NCBI GenBank assembly: GCA_937988885.1
Contig: CALKHR010000115.1
Coordinates: forward strand, 1-52,655
Length of the DNA stretch: 52,655 nt
From: an uncultured Roseiflexaceae bacterium
Lineage (GTDB): Bacteria; Chloroflexota; Chloroflexia; Chloroflexales; Roseiflexaceae
Reading direction: 5' to 3'
The first letter of the stretch is position 1. The number at the start of each line of letters is the position of its first letter. Positions 1 through 7,754 of the stretch are shown here, piece by piece. The translations under genes were made by a program, and so were the position numbers. The notes beneath the pieces are model-generated. The model saw nothing but the letters and a program-made list of their open reading frames with translations. It did no database searches and had not been told where the DNA came from.

Positions 1-126
1 GGCAGGGCAGTCGTCAGCCTGCCACACGTCTCGGAGCCGCATCACGTTGCGGCGCACCAGGGACAAGCCCACGCGCTTTAGCCGTGAGTAGTTGACATCG
101 ATACAGATAGGTGTGAGGAGGCGATC

Positions 127-741
127 ATGGATATTCCACTCAATGTGCCGGTGATATGCGCGGATGGGCACGGCGGCCATTCCACCATCATCATCATGAA
201 CCCCATCACCGAGACCATCACCCACGTGGTTGTTCGCACGCCCGATGTGCTCGGCATCGAAGTGATGATGCCCGTCGATTGGATCACCGAAAGCACACCC
301 GAGGAGATTCGTGCGCGTTGCACCGTCGCTGAACTCGCCCAATGTCAGCCATTCCAGCAAATGGACTATATCACGCCGGATGCCCCATATATCGACACAA
401 TCGGTGCAAACACTATGCTGTGGCCGTATGTCACTCTTGATCCAGCCTTGGCGGTGCCCATGCACGACAACATGCCCAAGAACGAGATCGAACTACGGCG
501 CGGCACCGACATCTACGCCACCGACGGACACATCGGTCACATCGACGAACTACTGGTCGATACCAACAATACCGTCACGCACCTGGTCATGCGCACAGGG
601 CACCTGTGGGGTCAGCAAGACATCACCCTGCCGATCGGCGACATCGACCACTTCGAGGATAATGCCATCCACCTGCGCTCATCCAAGGAGCAGATCGCCG
701 CGTTGCCCCACCAATCGATCAACCGCACCAAATGGCTCTAG
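127..741 (+). CDS. PRC-barrel-like protein with two repeats
   Basis: A 204-residue protein without signal peptide or membrane segment. It contains two similar halves, roughly residues 5-75 and 105-185. Each has the PRC-barrel pattern: a short strand, a GHIG- or GHGG-type turn, then a strand pair reading THVVVRT in the first half and THLVMRT in the second. PRC-barrel domains act as small binding or RNA-processing modules (RimM, photosynthetic reaction-centre H subunit), and many bacterial stand-alone members have no defined role. The start is supported by GAGGAGG about 6 nt before the ATG. The gene converges on the five-gene signalling operon, separated by a 10-bp perfect hairpin. Function unknown; the fold assignment is by pattern only. 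Confidence 0.72.
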   Translation: MDIPLNVPVICADGHGGHSTIIIMNPITETITHVVVRTPDVLGIEVMMPVDWITESTPEEIRARCTVAELAQCQPFQQMDYITPDAPYIDTIGANTMLWPYVTLDPALAVPMHDNMPKNEIELRRGTDIYATDGHIGHIDELLVDTNNTVTHLVMRTGHLWGQQDITLPIGDIDHFEDNAIHLRSSKEQIAALPHQSINRTKWL

Positions 742-769
742 CAGAGCATTGGTTGAATAGACATAAAAA

Positions 770-796
770 GGCGCTGTAGCCATACACTACAGCGCC
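770..796. terminator. Bidirectional terminator hairpin between convergent genes
   Basis: Perfect 10-bp stem GGCGCTGTAG / CTACAGCGCC with a 7-nt loop, lying between the stop of the PRC-barrel gene (741) and the stop of the minus-strand small protein (817). An A-rich run just left of the stem provides a U-tract for minus-strand transcripts. There is no comparable T-run on the plus side. Confidence 0.7.
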
Positions 797-816
797 ATCA
801 CCATCGAACGGAGCAA

Positions 817-1062
817 CTAGGTTCGGAAGAAGTCGATCACCGAGCCGCGCTCCTCCTCGCTTGGCATCAACTCAAGGAACGTGATGCGATGCCAGGGATA
901 GATCACACTCTGCACACCAGCCGTCAGGTAACCTACATCTTTGCCATCGCGCTTGCGCAAATTAGAAACCTTAATGAAATTATCGGTTGGTTGTGGATCT
1001 TGATCAAGGTCTGCAATCAGAGGATCTTCACCAGACAAGTGGAGTACAACCGTTTTAGCCAT
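817..1062 (-). CDS. Small conserved-looking protein, last gene of signalling operon
   Basis: An 81-residue soluble protein of unknown function, beginning MAKTVVLHLSGEDP. The sequence is acidic to neutral with a central basic patch (SNLRKRDGKD) and hydrophobic strands after it, which suggests a small beta-rich fold. The start has AAAGGA about 9 nt upstream. It is the last gene of a minus-strand series (kinase, phosphatase, VWA, FHA, this gene), 64 bp after the FHA gene, and is followed by a terminator hairpin. Co-transcription suggests a role in the same signalling module, but nothing in the sequence shows an activity. Confidence 0.7.
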   Translation of the reverse strand: MAKTVVLHLSGEDPLIADLDQDPQPTDNFIKVSNLRKRDGKDVGYLTAGVQSVIYPWHRITFLELMPSEEERGSVIDFFRT

Positions 1063-1126
1063 GTATGGTTCCTTTCACCAGAAATAAGCAATGCAATGCC
1101 GACCACCCGATGAATCGAGGTATCGG

Positions 1127-1636
1127 CTAAAATTCCACACGCATCAGCAGCGTGCCACACTTCACCTCGTCGCCATTGGCAAGCACCATTGCCACTTGTG
1201 GTGCCAGGCGCTTCCCGTTCACAAATGTGCCATTCGCACTCCCAAGATCCTCGATCTGGTACGTATGATTCTTGAACGACAGAATCGCATGGCGCCGCGA
1301 CACCCCAGCATCGTAGCCGCCGTCCAGTCCCAGATCGACATCGGGGTAAATGCCACGAGCGTTGTCCTTACGCCCGATCAGCAGATCCTCACTGATATCG
1401 AGCTTAATGCGCCGCCCGCTGTTCATAATGACTAATGTGAGGCTCGGGCCAGTCGCCTCGTTCTCGGGCTCGGGGATGAACACCGGCTCTGCGGTATCGA
1501 TCACTCCCGAAGGCATTGGCGCGCTAAGCGACATCGTGGTTTCTTTGCGGCGCGGTGTAAACAGACTCGCACCGCAATCGGCGCAGAAAATGGCACCGTT
1601 TAGTTGTTGAGAGTTACAGTTGCTGCAGGTTTGCAT
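1127..1636 (-). CDS. Zinc-ribbon plus FHA domain protein
   Basis: A 169-residue protein with an N-terminal zinc ribbon (CSNC at residues 4-7 and CADC at 18-21), a linker of about 50 residues and a C-terminal FHA domain. The FHA domain shows the phosphothreonine-binding signature: GRKD in the first loop, SRRH, and the NGTFVNG turn. FHA domains bind phosphothreonine peptides, so this is the likely reader for the kinase encoded upstream. It lies 60 bp after the VWA gene. No strong ribosome-binding site is visible, so translation may depend on the upstream cistron. The FHA call is firm; partner identity is inferred from the neighbourhood. Confidence 0.9.
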   Translation of the reverse strand: MQTCSNCNSQQLNGAIFCADCGASLFTPRRKETTMSLSAPMPSGVIDTAEPVFIPEPENEATGPSLTLVIMNSGRRIKLDISEDLLIGRKDNARGIYPDVDLGLDGGYDAGVSRRHAILSFKNHTYQIEDLGSANGTFVNGKRLAPQVAMVLANGDEVKCGTLLMRVEF

Positions 1637-1696
1637 AAGTGACCAAACAATTGCAAGCTACGTCAAACGTTCGGCACTTTGAGCGTAGCATGAAAG

Positions 1697-2974
1697 TTAG
1701 CGCTGGCCTTGAGGGTCGCCTCCCTCTTGCGGACCCATCAAGCCGCGCGTTCCAAACTTGATCCGCTTGCGCCCTTCTTCGCTGGCGCTGCCACTGCGCA
1801 ACAACCGCGTGGCCTCCTCCTGAACAGTCTGAGCCAGCGCGATCTCACCCGCCTCAAACAGCCGAGTGCCTGCCATTTGAAGGGCGCGGGTCGCCTCTTC
1901 GAGGTGGCCTGCCTCAACACTTTGCCAAGCATTCGCCTGCAGGCGGAAGGCGACCAACCGCTCAAGCCAGTACTTGACGGTCGAGTCGACCTCGTGCGTG
2001 ACCTGTGCCACCGGGCGAACGTTCGCGTGGACGATCTCCTCGCTCACCTGATCGCGCAAGTTCGCGCCGGGCAGATCGTAGCGCAACGAAATCTTGAGCA
2101 AAGGGAAATCGCCAGGCCCAAGTGGGGGCACAATCACCTCCATCAGGTAGGCCTGCACATCGCTGCTGGGCCAATCACCCAGGTTCGCGGCCCACCGCAA
2201 GTCGGCCTCCTCGACGATCGGCACCGGCGCGATGAAAGGCCGCACCCGATCCAGTGAGCGGATCATACCGCCGGGGCGTGAAGCGATTTGGAGTTGCACC
2301 CGTTGCGCGAAGATCGAGTGCATGCGCTGGAGTTCCTCGTTAAAGACCTTGCTGATCTCTTGCGCCGAGGTGATGTACTGGGCGCGGCTATTCTCGCGCG
2401 CCGTCATCGTCTCCAACAAGTCCTCGTTCCACTCGTTGCCGACGCCGAGGGCTGTGAGGCCAATACCACGGCTCTGCGCGCGTCGGGCGATATCAACACA
2501 CTGGCTTTCGTCGCCATAGGTGCGCCCATCGGTGAGCAGCATCAATCGGCTGATGCCACGTGCGAGCATGGGCCGTTGGATCTCTTGCAGGGCCAACGCC
2601 ATGCCCGTGGCCATCTCCGTTCCGCCTGCGGCCTCGATGCCGCCGATCATTCGTTTAAGATCGCCTTTATTGGTAGCTCGTTGTGCCGTCACAACCACAT
2701 CGGCCCGATCGTTAAAGACCACCAGCGAAAAATAATCGTCGGGGCCGAGTTGGTCGATGATTCGCCCGGCAGCTTCTTTGACCTGGTTCAATCGATCACC
2801 ACGCATCGATGAGCTGCGGTCGATCACCAAGCACAAATTCAGCGGTAGCTTAGGTAGCTGCGCTGGCATACCTTCAGGAGTTGCCTCTAACAGGACATAT
2901 AACAGTTGAGGCTCATCGCTTTCGGCGAGGATTGCGCGGCTGAGAGTTCGTTGCAGACGAATGCCTGGGCTCAT
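1697..2974 (-). CDS. VWA-domain protein of the phospho-signalling operon
   Basis: About 425 residues. A von Willebrand A domain spans roughly residues 35-215 with an intact MIDAS site: DRSSSM (DxSxS) and a later LLTDGRT aspartate. It is followed by a beta-sandwich region and a C-terminal helical segment of about 90 residues with Arg/Glu-rich repeats. There is no signal peptide or membrane segment, so it should act in the cytoplasm as a metal-dependent binding platform. The open frame extends to a TTG at 2998. The ATG at 2974, with GGAGA about 10 nt upstream, is preferred because the protein then begins MSPGIRLQRTLSR. VWA proteins often sit beside kinase/PP2C/FHA genes. It may scaffold or be a kinase substrate (inference). 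Confidence 0.88.
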   Translation of the reverse strand: MSPGIRLQRTLSRAILAESDEPQLLYVLLEATPEGMPAQLPKLPLNLCLVIDRSSSMRGDRLNQVKEAAGRIIDQLGPDDYFSLVVFNDRADVVVTAQRATNKGDLKRMIGGIEAAGGTEMATGMALALQEIQRPMLARGISRLMLLTDGRTYGDESQCVDIARRAQSRGIGLTALGVGNEWNEDLLETMTARENSRAQYITSAQEISKVFNEELQRMHSIFAQRVQLQIASRPGGMIRSLDRVRPFIAPVPIVEEADLRWAANLGDWPSSDVQAYLMEVIVPPLGPGDFPLLKISLRYDLPGANLRDQVSEEIVHANVRPVAQVTHEVDSTVKYWLERLVAFRLQANAWQSVEAGHLEEATRALQMAGTRLFEAGEIALAQTVQEEATRLLRSGSASEEGRKRIKFGTRGLMGPQEGGDPQGQR

Positions 2975-3077
2975 ACGCCGGATTCTCCGAAAAGACAATG
3001 AACAAGTGCATTGCGAAGCAGATGAACAAGAAGAAGAACAAACAATAACGTCGTGTATCTGCTGGGCGAAGCTTGTT

Positions 3078-4361
3078 CTATTGTGTTGGTAGGGTTACCA
3101 CGACAGCCGAGATATTATCTTCTCCACCAGCCAAGTTTGCGCGTGCGATCAACTCGCGACACGCATCCTGTGGCCAAAGAGCGTGCTCAAGCACGTCGAG
3201 CAACACTTCATCGTCTAGCATGCCCCATAATCCATCGCTGCACAATAGGAGGTGAGTACCATCGCCAATTGGTTGGTACATAAAATCAACAATAACTTCG
3301 GGATTTTGGCCGATGGTGCGATAGAGTTGGGAGCGTAACGGATGATCGCGTGCTTCTTCGGGATCAAGTTGTCCGACTTGGATCAAACGCCCAACCGCCG
3401 AGTGATCGGTGGTGAGCAATCGCATGCCAGTTGGGGTAACCAAGTAGGCGCGCGAATCGCCGACATGGGCTATATAAAACGCTTGGCCGAGCAGTAGCGC
3501 GACGGTACAGGTGGTTCCCATATCCGAACCGGCTAACTGGGCTTGTTCCCAGATCGTTCGGTTGGCTTCCTGCACTGCCGAGATCAACAGAGGTTGGATC
3601 GTATCGTTAAAGGTGTCGGTGAGGGCCGGCAACACCAGGTCAGAGAGTACGTGCTGCGCGACCGTCGTCACCGCCAGGCGGCTTGCGATCTCGCCGCCAT
3701 CGTGGCCGCCCATACCATCTGCGACGATAAAGAGGCCAAGCGTGACATCACTGTTTTCGCGGGGTAAGGTGGTTAGGAAGCAGAAGACACTATCCTGATT
3801 GATCGAGCGAACGCGGCCAATATCGCGTTGGGCTGCGGCGGCGAGGTTGCGCCGCGAACGGAGCGCGACCAATTCCGGCGAGGCGTGCTCGGTGAGTTGG
3901 CGCGTGCCATCGCTGAGTTCAGCCTCGGGGGCAGCGGTAGCCTCAGGCTCTTCCGCAAGAACCGCAGTGGTATAGGTCCGCTCTGTCTCATCGGCGACGG
4001 TGCCCTCCGGTTGCGTCTCGATCGCGTTATCCTCTTCGGGGACAGGATTCGGTTCGGGTTGCGCCTCGATCCCCTCGCCCTCAACGGCGGTTTGCTCGTT
4101 GATCGGCTCTGCCTCCACCGCTGCTGGCGAGGGAACGCTCACCTCCCACCAAGGCCGCTCTTCTTCGGCTGGTGGTGCGTTCTCCGGTGTGGCTTCGGGT
4201 TCGGCTTCGGGTGCTGCTTCGGGTTCGGTTTCGGGTGCACGTGCGGTTGGCGCCGACTCGACTGCCGTTGGCAACTCGGGCGGCGCGGGTGGCGGCTCCT
4301 CGGTATGGGCAGGCTCTGACCGCTGGTTCATGCCGCGGAAGAGCTTACTCAGAAAGGACAT
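3078..4361 (-). CDS. PP2C-family serine/threonine phosphatase with Pro/Glu-rich N-terminus
   Basis: About 427 residues. Residues 1-180 are low-complexity (Pro, Ala and Glu rich) and look disordered. The C-terminal 240 residues are a PP2C (PPM) phosphatase with metal-binding motifs in order: NQDSV, VADGMGGHDGG, AHVGDSRAYL, CSDGLWGM and GGEDNIS. The enzyme should remove phosphate from Ser/Thr of proteins, reversing the kinase encoded 73 bp upstream. The longest frame starts at 4394, but GGGAG lies 7 nt before the ATG at 4361 (MSFLSKLF), so that start is used. No signal peptide or transmembrane segment. The disordered tail could hold phosphorylation sites for FHA binding (inference). Confidence 0.93.
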   Translation of the reverse strand: MSFLSKLFRGMNQRSEPAHTEEPPPAPPELPTAVESAPTARAPETEPEAAPEAEPEATPENAPPAEEERPWWEVSVPSPAAVEAEPINEQTAVEGEGIEAQPEPNPVPEEDNAIETQPEGTVADETERTYTTAVLAEEPEATAAPEAELSDGTRQLTEHASPELVALRSRRNLAAAAQRDIGRVRSINQDSVFCFLTTLPRENSDVTLGLFIVADGMGGHDGGEIASRLAVTTVAQHVLSDLVLPALTDTFNDTIQPLLISAVQEANRTIWEQAQLAGSDMGTTCTVALLLGQAFYIAHVGDSRAYLVTPTGMRLLTTDHSAVGRLIQVGQLDPEEARDHPLRSQLYRTIGQNPEVIVDFMYQPIGDGTHLLLCSDGLWGMLDDEVLLDVLEHALWPQDACRELIARANLAGGEDNISAVVVTLPTQ

Positions 4362-4434
4362 CAATGACTCCCATACGGTATCATAGGTGAGCACGAAGCC
4401 CAGAACATCGGGCGAATACGCAAAGGGAGCACTG

Positions 4435-6396
4435 TTAGGCTCGCAACGCGTAGACTTGCTGATCCATCGAGCCGATATAGACGATACCTTCGGCGATCGC
4501 TGGCGATGAGACGATCGGACCGTTGGTTTGGAACTTCCAGATCAGGGAGCCGTTGCCTGCATCGAGGCAATAGACCCATCCGTCGACGGCGCCGAAGTAG
4601 ATTTTGCCGTTCTCCGAGCGGGGCGACGAACTGATTTGGCTGCCCGTTTCATACTTCCAAGCCAAGCGACCGTTTTTGGTTTCGAGTGCGTACAGATTGC
4701 CATCGACGCCACCCACAAACACACGCGTCCCCACCACACACGGTGATGAGTTTACATAATGATTTGTGCGGAACCGCCAGGCAGGCCAACCGCCCTCGCT
4801 ATCCAACGCGTAGAAGTTATTGTCCATCGAGCCGACGAAGACCAACCCTTCGCTAAATGCCGGCGAGGAGATCACTGGCTGTTGGGTGCGTTGCTTCCAG
4901 CGCAGCGCGCCATTGCGGATATCGAAGGAGTAGACGTGGCCATCGCTGCCGCCCACGAACACAGAGCCATTGGCAATGCAGGCCGAGGACCGGATGGGCA
5001 TCCAACTGCGGTGCTTCCAGATCAACGTGCCGCGCAAGCCATCGAGCGCATAGAAGTGCTGATCGTCGGAGCCGATGAACACGACGCGATCATCGACGCG
5101 CGGCGAGGAGCGAATGGGCTTGCTGGTGCGGAATGTCCAGCGCGGTGAGCCACGTCGGACATCGAGCGAGTAGAGCACGCCATCTTCGGAGCCGATCAGC
5201 ACCATATCCTGCCAGACGGTTGGCGAGGAGGAGATGCCGCCTTCGGTGGCGTATTTCCAGCGGAATTCGCCCCGTTGCGCATCGAGCGCGTAGATGTTCG
5301 TGTCGTAGCAGCCGACGTAGAGCGTCCCGTTGCTGACGCAGGGCGAGGAGCGCACTTCATCTTCGCAGCGGAACGTCCAAACCAGTTCGGTGTTGGTGGC
5401 CTTGCTGCTCACCACCGCTGGCGCTTTGCGGGGCGCAACGCCCGGCACGCCACCGGCGCTGTAGGCAGTGGGAGTTTGCAGCAGCGCTTCCTTCATCTCC
5501 TCGGCGGTGGCCCAGCGTGCTGCAATATCGTACTCCAGCGCACGCGCGACAACCGCATCGATCTCGGGCGATGCAGCGGGGTTGAGTTGGCGCAATGGCC
5601 GTTCATGGAAGGTGAACGGCGTTTCGAGCCGTGGGTCGCTGGCGGTGAGCAGATGGTGAAGCGTAGCACCAAGCGCGTAGATATCGCCACGGGGCTCGGC
5701 GAGACCGCGGTACTGCTCCGGCGGCGAGTAGCCCTCGGTGCCGATCATCGTGCCTTTGCGATCCGCCCGTGCGAGGTTGCGGGCGATACCGAAGTCGATC
5801 AACACGATTCGGTCTTGCGCCGTCACCATGATGTTCGAGGGCTTCATGTCGCGGAACACGATCGGCTCCGGTTCGTGGTTATGGAGATACGTGAGCACGT
5901 CGCAGATCTGGGTGGCCCAGCGCACGACGCGATCTTCGGGCAATGGCCCTTTGGCCTCGTCGAGCACCGTTTCGAGGTCTTTGCCATCGATCTGCTCAAG
6001 GATAAGATAGACACGGCCATTTTCCTCGAAGAAGTCGTAGACTTTGGGGATGGCCGGGTGTTGCAAGGTAGCTAAGAGGCCAGATTCGCGCTCAAAGTTT
6101 TTCAGGTTGAGCAGGCGAGTATTGGAATCTGGTGCGCTTTGCGCCATTTCTTTGATGGCACAGGGGCGTACCACGTCTTTGAATCGAAGGTCGCGCCCTC
6201 GGTATACGACACTCATACCGCCAACACCCAGCGTACCCTCGATCATATACCGCCCTTGCAGAACGACGCCCGGCTGCATTGTGGGCGTGTTCATACGCCG
6301 CGTGCCGGGTGCCCCTGTTCCGATGGTATGGGTTTCGCCGCCCTCGGGGTCATTGGTATTTGTCTTTTGAGTGCCAACTTTTTTGATAAGCGCCAT
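4435..6396 (-). CDS. Serine/threonine protein kinase with C-terminal PQQ-type beta-propeller
   Basis: About 653 residues. The kinase domain (about 45-310) has GVGGMSVVYRGRD as glycine loop, IKEM with the ATP lysine, FRDMKPSN as catalytic loop (RD kinase, with Phe replacing the usual His), DFGIARN, and GTEGYSPPEQY as activation segment. After a short linker comes a region of about 320 residues of roughly 40-residue repeats with the pattern SSPxxxxGxVYxGSxDxxxYALDxxxGxxxWK. These are PQQ-like beta-propeller blades, often a sensor or binding platform. No membrane segment separates the two, so the propeller is probably cytoplasmic. Start at 6396, with GGAGGAG upstream, is preferred over a TTG at 6408. 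First gene of the operon, driven by a strong promoter at 6472-6500. Confidence 0.94.
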   Translation of the reverse strand: MALIKKVGTQKTNTNDPEGGETHTIGTGAPGTRRMNTPTMQPGVVLQGRYMIEGTLGVGGMSVVYRGRDLRFKDVVRPCAIKEMAQSAPDSNTRLLNLKNFERESGLLATLQHPAIPKVYDFFEENGRVYLILEQIDGKDLETVLDEAKGPLPEDRVVRWATQICDVLTYLHNHEPEPIVFRDMKPSNIMVTAQDRIVLIDFGIARNLARADRKGTMIGTEGYSPPEQYRGLAEPRGDIYALGATLHHLLTASDPRLETPFTFHERPLRQLNPAASPEIDAVVARALEYDIAARWATAEEMKEALLQTPTAYSAGGVPGVAPRKAPAVVSSKATNTELVWTFRCEDEVRSSPCVSNGTLYVGCYDTNIYALDAQRGEFRWKYATEGGISSSPTVWQDMVLIGSEDGVLYSLDVRRGSPRWTFRTSKPIRSSPRVDDRVVFIGSDDQHFYALDGLRGTLIWKHRSWMPIRSSACIANGSVFVGGSDGHVYSFDIRNGALRWKQRTQQPVISSPAFSEGLVFVGSMDNNFYALDSEGGWPAWRFRTNHYVNSSPCVVGTRVFVGGVDGNLYALETKNGRLAWKYETGSQISSSPRSENGKIYFGAVDGWVYCLDAGNGSLIWKFQTNGPIVSSPAIAEGIVYIGSMDQQVYALRA

Positions 6397-6471
6397 GCGC
6401 TCCTCCAAGGGATGTTTGCGCTAGATGTGCGGTGGTCTGCACGTCGATGCGAAGAACAGACAAGTATTTTT

Positions 6472-6500
6472 ATTATAGGGCTTTCAGGTCCTGGTGGCAA
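6472..6500 (-). promoter_or_regulatory. Sigma-70 type promoter of the kinase operon
   Basis: On the minus strand, TTGCCA (6500-6495), a 17-nt spacer and TATAAT (6477-6472). The predicted transcript starts near 6465, about 70 nt before the kinase ATG at 6396. Confidence 0.75.
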
Positions 6501-6736
6501 CAGTTGATTTTTAGGAAAATTGCGACAATTTAGTAATCTTCCTGCAAGCATAATAGGATAATTTTGAAGTTTGAGCGTAAAAAGATATGCTATGCCAATG
6601 TTGGTTGGGTCTGTTGTGGCGATGGTGAGACGGGCGGATCGGGGTGATTGCGCGCCACGGTTCGTGAGTTTTGCTTTGCTTCCATGCATTGATGGGTGTT
6701 CGGTGGCGTTTTGGCGACAGATTGCGCATTCCCACG

Positions 6737-6765
6737 TTGAACACAACTGCACCCTATGCTATCAT
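6737..6765 (+). promoter_or_regulatory. Sigma-70 type promoter with extended -10
   Basis: TTGAAC (6737-6742), 17-nt spacer, TATCAT (6760-6765) preceded by TGc. It faces the SH3-type gene at 6923 and would give a leader of about 150 nt. Together with the promoter at 6472-6500 it accounts for the 526-bp gap between the divergent genes. Confidence 0.55.
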
Positions 6766-6922
6766 GGATGAAGAGCATTCTGGCGCGAATGAGTAACGTG
6801 CACTCCTAAGGTATGTAGTAGTGATGATGAAGGAAATCCTCTTGGATGGCCTTGGCTTGGCTGCGCGGATGCCGATGTAATGGTGCTTGAGGAACACATA
6901 CAACCAACGAAAGGAGCAGGTG

Positions 6923-7576
6923 ATGGCTCGCGAGGATCATGAGATGAAGCCAGATGAGCGAGCGACCCGTTCAACGCGGCAGACTCAAGCGCCGACTGAG
7001 CGGTTGCAGTCTGAGGTGACTGGCCGTACTGTGGCATCTGATCGAAATTGGCGGGCCGAACGTGCTTCGCGGCGGCGAAAGGCTGTTTCGATTCCAACTT
7101 CGCGGCAAGAATTGGCACTTTGGCTGCAATATGGCGGCTGGCAGATATTGCTGATCGCGGTTGGTGTGGTGATAGTCCTAATCTTCCTCTTAGTGCTGCT
7201 AAGAAACTTTAATCAGCGCAGCACCGCGAATCTGAGCGCAACTGCTACTGCCGAGGCGTTGGCGGCGCAGCCTATCTTCATCCCACCGCCGACTGTGACC
7301 CCTCTACCAACTGAGACATCGGCCGAGGCGCAGGGCGTTGGCGGGAACAACCAGGGCGCGCAGTTTGTGGTGACTGGTACCGGCACGCAAGGTCTGTTCT
7401 TACGCCCCGACCCGAACGTGAACAATCAGCCGATCAAGACGTTGCCAGAGCAGACGATTGTGACAATCGTGGGTGAAGATTACAGCGGCCCTGATCGCGT
7501 TTGGAAGAATGTGCAAGACCCCGAAGGCACGATCGGTTGGGCGGCTGCCGAATGGTTGCAGCCCGTTTCTCCCTGA
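6923..7576 (+). CDS. Single-pass membrane protein with extracytoplasmic SH3-like domain
   Basis: About 217 residues. Residues 1-75 are basic and polar (cytoplasmic), a hydrophobic helix spans about 82-104 (WQILLIAVGVVIVLIFLLVL), then comes a Ser/Thr/Pro-rich linker. The C-terminal 75 residues resemble a bacterial SH3 domain: GLFLRPDPNVNNQPIKTLP, then TIVGEDY and a final WAAAEWLQP. SH3b domains bind peptidoglycan or other ligands outside the membrane. GGAG lies 7 nt before the ATG at 6923; the longer frame from 6887 lacks a ribosome site. The gene is divergent from the kinase operon and ends at a strong terminator. Its basic cytoplasmic tail could be a kinase target, but that is speculation. 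Confidence 0.85.
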   Translation: MAREDHEMKPDERATRSTRQTQAPTERLQSEVTGRTVASDRNWRAERASRRRKAVSIPTSRQELALWLQYGGWQILLIAVGVVIVLIFLLVLLRNFNQRSTANLSATATAEALAAQPIFIPPPTVTPLPTETSAEAQGVGGNNQGAQFVVTGTGTQGLFLRPDPNVNNQPIKTLPEQTIVTIVGEDYSGPDRVWKNVQDPEGTIGWAAAEWLQPVSP

Positions 7577-7634
7577 TGATCCGCTTCGTTTGGTGTACGG
7601 TGGCAGTGTGCTGTGGAAGAGCATTGCTACCATC

Positions 7635-7669
7635 AAAAACCGCTCTAGCGTCGCGCTGAGCGGTTTTTT
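7635..7669 (+). terminator. Rho-independent terminator
   Basis: AAAAACCGCTC pairs with GAGCGGTTTTT, with an inner AGCG/CGCT stem, and is followed by the T-run at 7664-7669. It ends the SH3-type gene and, by symmetry, can also stop the convergent lon transcript. Confidence 0.9.
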
Positions 7670-7754
7670 GATTCTTGCACCATTAAGTTAAAAAACGATG
7701 AAAAAGCAGTTGTTGTAGTACAGCGTTTTTTCATTCTTCGCTGTGGTAGCCTCG

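Noticed and set aside
92..97. TTGACA upstream of the PRC-barrel gene
   Set aside because: No -10 box at 16-18 nt and it sits almost next to the ribosome site; not a supported promoter.
1..126. Possible end of an upstream gene or regulatory RNA at the left window edge
   Set aside because: No frame with clear family content; too short to judge.
5275..6075. 266-codon plus-strand frame across the kinase gene
   Set aside because: Antisense to the kinase and propeller, no ribosome site, no family.
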